A stretch of DNA of 12,081 nucleotides from Candidatus Odyssella thessalonicensis (GTDB lineage: Bacteria; Pseudomonadota; Alphaproteobacteria; Bin65): assembly GCA_005240015.1 (NCBI GenBank), contig SBBV01000206.1, positions 1 to 12,081 of the forward strand, given 5' to 3'. Below are positions 7,983 to 12,081 of this stretch, in pieces (positions within the stretch are counted from its first letter, which is position 1; every line of letters begins with the position of its first letter). The notes beneath the pieces are model-generated. The model did no database searches and was not told where the DNA came from. It saw only the letters and a program-made list of their open reading frames with translations. The position numbers and the translations under genes are program-made.

Positions 7983-8792
7983 CTAGGAGCGACGCCAAAA
8001 CTCCCTGAGCATTTCCCCAAGCGCATCGGCATGCGTGATGGGCGCCATATGGCCGGCGCCGGCGATCACCGCGCGCCGCGCCTGGGGCAGCGCGCCGGCG
8101 ACGAGTTCGGCCATGCGCCGCGCCGCCCGGCTCGTGCGCTCCGCCGACAGCACCAGCGTCGGCAGCGCCACTTCCGAGAACGCGGATACCGGCGTGCGAT
8201 CGTGCCACACCGCCTCGACGTCGGCGCGCATCTTGGCGGCGCGGGCGAAGATCGGCAGGCGCTGCGCCAGCGGGATCGCCGCCCACGCCCCGGCGCCGTA
8301 CCAGTAGTCGGTGAAGCGCTCCATCGCGGCCGCCACGTCGCCGCGCGCGAACGCGGCGAGCACGTCCTCGATCATGGCGCCGACTTCGGCGAGCGCCGCC
8401 TCTTCGCCCGGCCTGCGCAACGCGCCGAGCACCACCGGCTCGATGAGTGCGAGCGACGCGTAGCGCTCCGGCGCGCGGCGCGCGAGCTCGAGCGCCAGCC
8501 ACGCGCCCATCGAATGGCCGACGAGGCGCAGCGGCGCACCGGCCGCGGCTACAACCGATTCGAGCAGCGCGAGCTCGGCCGCAACCTCGGCCGGGGCGCC
8601 CGCCGGCCACGGCGACGAGCGCCCGTAGCCGCGCAGATTCGGCGCGAGACAGCGAAAGTCCTGGCCGAGTCCGCGCGCCAAGACGCGCCATTGTGCCGCG
8701 CCCATGCCGGCGCTGTGGATCAGCAGCAGCGGCGGCCCTTGACCGATATCAATGACGTCCGCGGTCAATCCATGATCGTATTTCAACAACAT
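7983..8792 (-). CDS. Alpha/beta hydrolase
   Basis: This 269-residue alpha/beta-hydrolase-fold protein has the oxyanion-side motif LLLIHSAGM (22-30), PNLRGYGRSSPWP (51-63), a nucleophile elbow GHSMG with S94, a cap region around 120-200 and the catalytic histidine H248 in GAGHMAP. The usual acid position after strand 6 reads LVLSAERTSRAAR (214-226), with no Asp where most relatives have one; E218 or another residue may serve. Substrate cannot be told: esters, lactones and thioesters are all possible. There is no signal peptide, so it is probably cytoplasmic. The ATG at 8792 starts the fold normally but has no visible Shine-Dalgarno. The gene is divergent from the RpfF-like synthase across an AT-rich gap. 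A role in turning over a fatty-acyl signal is conceivable from position, but nothing in the protein shows it. Confidence 0.88.
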   Translation of the reverse strand: MLLKYDHGLTADVIDIGQGPPLLLIHSAGMGAAQWRVLARGLGQDFRCLAPNLRGYGRSSPWPAGAPAEVAAELALLESVVAAAGAPLRLVGHSMGAWLALELARRAPERYASLALIEPVVLGALRRPGEEAALAEVGAMIEDVLAAFARGDVAAAMERFTDYWYGAGAWAAIPLAQRLPIFARAAKMRADVEAVWHDRTPVSAFSEVALPTLVLSAERTSRAARRMAELVAGALPQARRAVIAGAGHMAPITHADALGEMLREFWRRS

Positions 8793-9008
8793 GTGGTGGG
8801 GTGCGCCTGTGACGCAATCTGTTGTTCTACACCGGATTCAAATGTTAACCAATGTAACAGTGATATTTCTTGGTTTACGGTTAATATCCACTTGGCTGTA
8901 TACTAATCAAAAGTGAAGTTCATCTTGAGCAGGTAACTTTTTTTTTGCATCTTGATAGCCGAACACATCGAAGCGTTGCGCGCAGCGGCCGAGCGGGGCG
9001 GCCACAGC
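8793..9008. promoter_or_regulatory. AT-rich divergent regulatory region between hydrolase and RpfF-like gene
   Basis: The part from about 8810 to 8950 is strikingly AT-rich against the GC-rich surroundings. It holds an inverted repeat TTAACCAA (8845-8852) / TTGGTTTA (8870-8877, 7 of 8 pairs), the octamer CATCTTGA twice (8922-8929 and 8948-8955) and a run of nine T (8938-8946). The last 57 bases before the chosen start of the synthase are GC-rich again and in frame with it from a TTG at 8952. The region probably controls the synthase and perhaps the hydrolase. Confidence 0.55.
8874..8904 (+). promoter_or_regulatory. Candidate promoter for the RpfF-like synthase
   Basis: TTTACG (8874-8879) and TATACT (8899-8904) are 19 bases apart. 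The -10 matches TATAAT at 5 of 6 and the -35 matches TTGACA at 4 of 6; the spacing is slightly long. The -35 overlaps the right arm of the inverted repeat at 8845-8877, which would suit a regulator acting at this promoter. Assigned by eye in an AT-rich stretch, where chance matches are more frequent. Confidence 0.35.
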
Positions 9009-10019
9009 ATGTCCAAGAGCGCAGACATCATACCATTCGATCGCGGCGGCGAGGGGGCCGCCACCGCCGCGAGTGTCGATGTGGCGGGAATAGCGCGGCC
9101 GGCCGGGAGCGAAAGCTGGCGCCGGCTCGCCAAGGCCCTGGGCCAGGCCGGATTGAGCGAGCTCGATTACGTGCTCGATTCCCACAACGAGGCCATCTGG
9201 GTCTATCAGCAGCACTTCAGCGCGCTCGGCTATTCGCGCGAATTGCTGCACGACGTGCGCAAGTTCCAGAGCACCGTGGTCTCGGTCTGCGCCGATCCGG
9301 CGCTCGAGCACGAGCGCCCGTTCAACTTCCTCGTGTGGGGCTCGCGCCGCGCCGGCGTGTTCAATCTCGGCGGCGACCTCGGCCTCTTCGTGCATCTCAT
9401 CCGCAACCGCGACCGCACCGCGCTCGCGCACTACGCCAAGACCTGCGTCGATGCGTGCTTCTCGCACGCGATCGATCTCAACCTGCCGATCGTCACCGTG
9501 GCGATGGTGCAGGGCGACGCGCTGGGCGGCGGCTTCGAGTCGGTGCTCGGCAGCGACGTGATCATCGCCGAGTCGCACGCGAAATTCGGCCTGCCCGAGA
9601 TCCTGTTCGGCCTGTTCCCGGCGATGGGCGCCTACAGCTTCCTGGGCCGGCGCATCGGCGCCAAGGCGGCCGAAGAGATGATCATGAGCGGCCGCATCTT
9701 CACCGCGCGCGAACTCGCCGACCGCGGCATCGTCGACCGCGTGGCCGAGCCCGGCGAGGGCGAGGCGGCGACGCGCGCCTTCATCCAGGATGCGCGGCGC
9801 AAATTCGCGGCCTATCGCTCGATCTATCAGGTGCGGCGGCGGTTCCACCCGCTCACCTATGACGAGATGATCGACATCGCGAACCTCTGGGTCGAGGCGG
9901 CGCTCTCGCTCGAGGAGACGCATGTGCGCCGCATGACGACGCTCGCGGCGGCGCAGGCGCGCCGGCAGACCGCGGCCCTGCCGCGCGAAGAAGAAAAGCC
10001 GGCGAAACCGGTCGCTTAG
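9009..10019 (+). CDS. rpfF: RpfF-like DSF synthase (crotonase family)
   Basis: The product probably makes a diffusible signal factor, a cis-2-unsaturated fatty acid, from 3-hydroxyacyl-ACP through dehydratase and thioesterase activity, as known for Xanthomonas RpfF. In this 336-residue protein, FNFLVWGSRRAGVFNLGGDLGLF (105-127), MVQGDALGGGFESVLGSDVIIAE (166-188) and FGLPEILFGLFPAMGAYSFLGRRI (193-216) read like RpfF rather than ordinary enoyl-CoA hydratases. E177 and E197, 20 residues apart, correspond to RpfF Glu141 and Glu161. The C-terminal helical part EMIDIANLWVEAALSLEETHVRRM also fits. An N-terminal extension of about 36 residues relative to Xanthomonas RpfF is present. I chose ATG 9009 (MSKSADIIPF). 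A TTG at 8952 in the same frame would add 19 residues but has no better ribosome site. GH3 and HPt genes follow. The symbol is by resemblance; signal structure is untested. Confidence 0.87.
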   Translation: MSKSADIIPFDRGGEGAATAASVDVAGIARPAGSESWRRLAKALGQAGLSELDYVLDSHNEAIWVYQQHFSALGYSRELLHDVRKFQSTVVSVCADPALEHERPFNFLVWGSRRAGVFNLGGDLGLFVHLIRNRDRTALAHYAKTCVDACFSHAIDLNLPIVTVAMVQGDALGGGFESVLGSDVIIAESHAKFGLPEILFGLFPAMGAYSFLGRRIGAKAAEEMIMSGRIFTARELADRGIVDRVAEPGEGEAATRAFIQDARRKFAAYRSIYQVRRRFHPLTYDEMIDIANLWVEAALSLEETHVRRMTTLAAAQARRQTAALPREEEKPAKPVA

Positions 10020-10244
10020 GGCCGAACACGCGGCGCGACCGTCGGCGCCGCAGACAATCAGTAACGAATTTCGGACCACGGGCCGCCGGAGGGCTGCGAG
10101 CCCGTCGCTGGGACTGCGTTGAAATTTTTGCTTACGCGGGGCCGGGGTGCTCCGCAAGACTACCTAGAACAACGACAAGACGACCTCGAACGGCAATTTC
10201 AAACAATAACGAGGGGAGGGAGATCGACGTGCTCGGGGTAGGCA
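10020..10244. other. Intergenic gap between RpfF-like and GH3-like genes
   Basis: The gap is 225 bp with no open frame I would call a gene. It contains small GC hairpins (GGCGC/GCGCC just after the synthase stop; GGGCT-GCG-AGCCC at 10091-10103) but no U-tract, so no firm terminator. From about 10110 the base composition becomes more AT-rich (GTTGAAATTTTTGC and later CAATTTCAAACAATAACG), which could hold a promoter for the GH3-like gene. I could not assign hexamers with confidence. Confidence 0.4.
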
Positions 10245-11819
10245 ATGATCGATCTGACAGGAATCTGGCGGCGGTTCGCGACACACCGCGCCAAGGCGCT
10301 CGCGCGGCGTTCGCCCGCTGAGATCCAGCGCAACCAGCTGAAACGGTTGCTCGCCGTCGCGGCCGACACGCGCTTCGGCCGCGACCACGGCTTTGCGCGC
10401 CTCGCCACGGTCGAGGCCTATCAGGTCGCCGTGCCGCTGCGCGACTACGACGCCTTCGTCGCCGACTACTGGGGCGCCTCCTTTCCCGAGCTCATCGACG
10501 TGAGCTGGCCGGGCAAGATCTGCCTGTTCGCGACCACCTCGGGCACCACCAACGGCACGATCAAGCGCGTGCCGGTGAGCGAGGCGATGGTGGCCGCGTT
10601 CCGCCGCGCCACCATCGAAGCCTATGTCTGGCACCTGGAGTACGTGCCCGGGAGCCGCGTGCTGGGCGGCCGCAACTTCGTGTTCGGGGCCAGCTCGGCG
10701 CTGAGCAGCGCGGGACCCGGCGTGCGCGAGGGGTTCGTGAGCGGCATCACCGCCGCGCGCGTGCCGTGGTGGCTCCGGGCGCGCGCGTTTCCGCCGCGCG
10801 CCGTCAACGAGATCGCCGATTGGGACGCCCGCACCGAGGCGATCGCGGCGATCGCCGATCGGTTCGACGTCCGCGCGATCGCGGGCATGCCGTGCTGGCT
10901 GCTGCCGCTGTTCGAGCGCATCGCCGACAAGCTCGGCACGGAGCGGAGACTCGCCGCCATCTGGCCGCAGCTCAGGCTGCTGGTCCACGGCGGCATGCCG
11001 ATGGAGCCGTATCGCCCGCTGCTCGAGCCGTGGCTGGCCGGCCTCAAGCTGGACACGCGCGAGATCTACATGGCGAGCGAGGGCCTGCTCGCCATTTGCG
11101 ACCGCGCCCCGGGCGAGGGCCTGCGCCTCAACCTCGACATGGGCGTGTTCTTCGAGTTCGTTCCGCTCGAGGATTTGGGAACGGCCCGCCCGCGCCGGTT
11201 CTGGATCGGGAACGTGGAGCCCGGCGTCGACTACGCCGTGGCGCTGACGACCTGCGCCGGACTCTGGTCTTACGTGATCGGCGACGTCGTGCGCTTCGTC
11301 GATGTAAAGACGCCGCGCATCCTCATCGCCGGCCGCGTCGGGCAGGGCCTGTCCGCCTTCGGCGAGCACCTGCTCGTGCGCGAGATCGATGCGGCGATGA
11401 TGGAAGCGGGCCGGAGCGTCGGCGCGGTCGCCGCCGAGTATGCCGTGATGCCACTGATGCCGCCGGAAGCGGGCGGCGCCGGCCGCCACCGCTTCTTCGT
11501 CGAGGCGGCGATGCCGTCCGGCGCGCGCGGCCGCTTCGCGGCGGTCCTCGACCGCACGCTGGCGCGCTGGAACACGCGCTACGACTATCGGCGCGGCGGC
11601 GGCATCGTGGCGGCACCCGAGGTGCGCAGCGTGCCGGAGGGAAGCTTTGCCGCGTGGATGGCGAAGCACGGCAAGCTCGGCGGGCAGCACAAGGTTCCGC
11701 GCATCCTCACCAGCTCCTCGCTCCATGCCGACTTGCGCGCGCATCTCGAATCGTGCAGCGCCGCGGGCGACGGCGGCGCGATGCGCGGGCGCGAGCCGGT
11801 GCCGGCCGTCAGCCGCTAA
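10245..11819 (+). CDS. GH3-family acyl-adenylating enzyme (acyl acid-amido synthetase-like)
   Basis: This 524-residue protein of the GH3 superfamily belongs to the ANL adenylate-forming enzymes. Plant GH3 proteins (JAR1, GH3.x) activate jasmonate, auxin or benzoates as acyl-AMP and join them to amino acids; most bacterial members are uncharacterised. Visible motifs are the ATP-binding P-loop TTSGTTNGTIKRVP (97-110), IYMASEG (274-280), the YVIGDVVRF motif (343-351) and the C-terminal GGQHKVPRI (479-487) with conserved Lys 483. The N-terminal region (ARRSPAEIQRNQLKRLLAVAADTRFGRDHGF) is typical of bacterial GH3 proteins. Length is near full and no break is seen. The start ATG 10245 has GGGGTAGG just upstream; a stronger GAGGGGAGGGAG lies too far away to serve it. 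It is on the same strand as the RpfF-like synthase, 225 bp downstream, so a carboxylic-acid substrate made there is an attractive but unproven guess. Confidence 0.88.
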   Translation: MIDLTGIWRRFATHRAKALARRSPAEIQRNQLKRLLAVAADTRFGRDHGFARLATVEAYQVAVPLRDYDAFVADYWGASFPELIDVSWPGKICLFATTSGTTNGTIKRVPVSEAMVAAFRRATIEAYVWHLEYVPGSRVLGGRNFVFGASSALSSAGPGVREGFVSGITAARVPWWLRARAFPPRAVNEIADWDARTEAIAAIADRFDVRAIAGMPCWLLPLFERIADKLGTERRLAAIWPQLRLLVHGGMPMEPYRPLLEPWLAGLKLDTREIYMASEGLLAICDRAPGEGLRLNLDMGVFFEFVPLEDLGTARPRRFWIGNVEPGVDYAVALTTCAGLWSYVIGDVVRFVDVKTPRILIAGRVGQGLSAFGEHLLVREIDAAMMEAGRSVGAVAAEYAVMPLMPPEAGGAGRHRFFVEAAMPSGARGRFAAVLDRTLARWNTRYDYRRGGGIVAAPEVRSVPEGSFAAWMAKHGKLGGQHKVPRILTSSSLHADLRAHLESCSAAGDGGAMRGREPVPAVSR

Positions 11820-11825
11820 GACGGC

Positions 11826-12081
11826 TCAGCCGCGCCGCGCTTCGCGCGCGGCGAGGCCGGTGTGGCGGTAGAGCTCCTCCATCGCGAGGCGGTACTCGCG
11901 GCGGAGATCGGCGAGAAACGGCTGGCCCTTCTTGGCCAGATTCTCGTGCGTGATCCCGCTGATCGAGACGCAGAGCTGGTGCAGCCGGCGCGCGCCGAAA
12001 TGCGCGGCGCTGCTGCGGAGCGCGTGGGTTTCGAAGCGGACGCCCTCGGGATCGTTGCCGGCGACGGCGGCGGCGATGCGC
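11826..12081 (-). CDS. HPt-domain protein, C-terminal part (5' end outside window)
   Basis: The minus-strand frame is open from the window edge to a TGA at 11828-11826, giving 84 residues of the C-terminus. The segment ETHALRSSAAHFGARRLHQLC is a histidine phosphotransfer (HPt) motif: the HALRSSAAHFGA core matches the usual H-x-L-K-G/S-S-S-x-x-x-G-A pattern, with its first His as the phosphorylated residue. Helical sequence continues to FLADLRREYRLAMEELY and a short basic tail. It is either the end of a hybrid sensor kinase with a C-terminal HPt domain, like RpfC, or a free HPt protein; the missing part decides. It is convergent with the GH3-like gene, with 6 bases between the two stop codons. 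In Xanthomonas the DSF sensor RpfC also has a terminal HPt domain and is encoded beside rpfF. Confidence 0.8.
   Translation of the reverse strand, partial: RIAAAVAGNDPEGVRFETHALRSSAAHFGARRLHQLCVSISGITHENLAKKGQPFLADLRREYRLAMEELYRHTGLAAREARRG

Noticed and set aside
8917..8946. Attenuator or intrinsic terminator in the leader of the RpfF-like gene
   Set aside because: The T-run is convincing, but the only stem before it (AAGTT/AACTT with a 14-base loop) is too weak and AT-rich.
8952..9008. Longer form of the RpfF-like protein from a TTG at 8952
   Set aside because: It has no good ribosome site and directly follows a T-run; ATG 9009 gives a cleaner start. Not fully excluded.
10032..10103. Terminator after the RpfF-like gene
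   Set aside because: Short GC hairpins are present but none is followed by a U-tract.

Overview
The window is GC-rich and densely coded. It looks like chromosomal DNA of an alphaproteobacterium: the proteins are rich in Ala, Arg and Gly, beta-oxidation genes carry their own TetR regulator, and gaps hold palindromes of the 'GTCGTCCCCGCGAAAGCGGGG' kind that are common in that class. This assignment is inference; there is no rRNA or other marker gene, and I see no tRNA, CRISPR array, transposase or prophage gene.

Region 1 (about 1-6300, minus strand) is a fatty-acid beta-oxidation operon read right to left. It runs from a TetR-family repressor (6203-5622) to a thiolase (5607-4468), a bifunctional 3-hydroxyacyl-CoA dehydrogenase/enoyl-CoA hydratase with FadN-type domain order (4307-1977) and a large acyl-CoA dehydrogenase (1841-24). 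Together these supply all four chemical steps of the spiral. A promoter at 6270-6298 overlaps two copies of a TetR-like palindrome 21 bp apart, so the operon is probably repressed by its own first gene product. Two palindromic repeat elements fill the gaps between the operon genes.

Region 2 (about 6300-8000) holds a SnoaL/NTF2-like protein (minus) and a divergent PPOX-class flavin-binding enzyme (plus). Three further inverted-repeat elements lie here: one before the SnoaL-like gene's stop, one whose CTAG end overlaps the stop codon of the flavoprotein gene, and a multi-hairpin element after it.

Region 3 (about 7983-12081) is the most interesting part. An alpha/beta hydrolase (minus) is divergent from a crotonase that closely resembles RpfF, the synthase of the diffusible signal factor (DSF, a cis-2-unsaturated fatty acid quorum signal). 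Both catalytic glutamates are present at the RpfF spacing. The gap between these two genes is conspicuously AT-rich, with an inverted repeat and a candidate promoter. Downstream on the same strand is a GH3-family acyl-adenylating enzyme, whose plant relatives conjugate carboxylic-acid hormones to amino acids. Convergent with it, and cut by the window end, is the C-terminal part of a protein with a histidine phosphotransfer (HPt) domain. A fatty-acid signal synthase, an acyl-acid conjugating enzyme and a phosphorelay component side by side suggest a DSF-type signalling locus in which the signal, or another acid, may be conjugated. The members are recognisable from sequence; their working together is inference.
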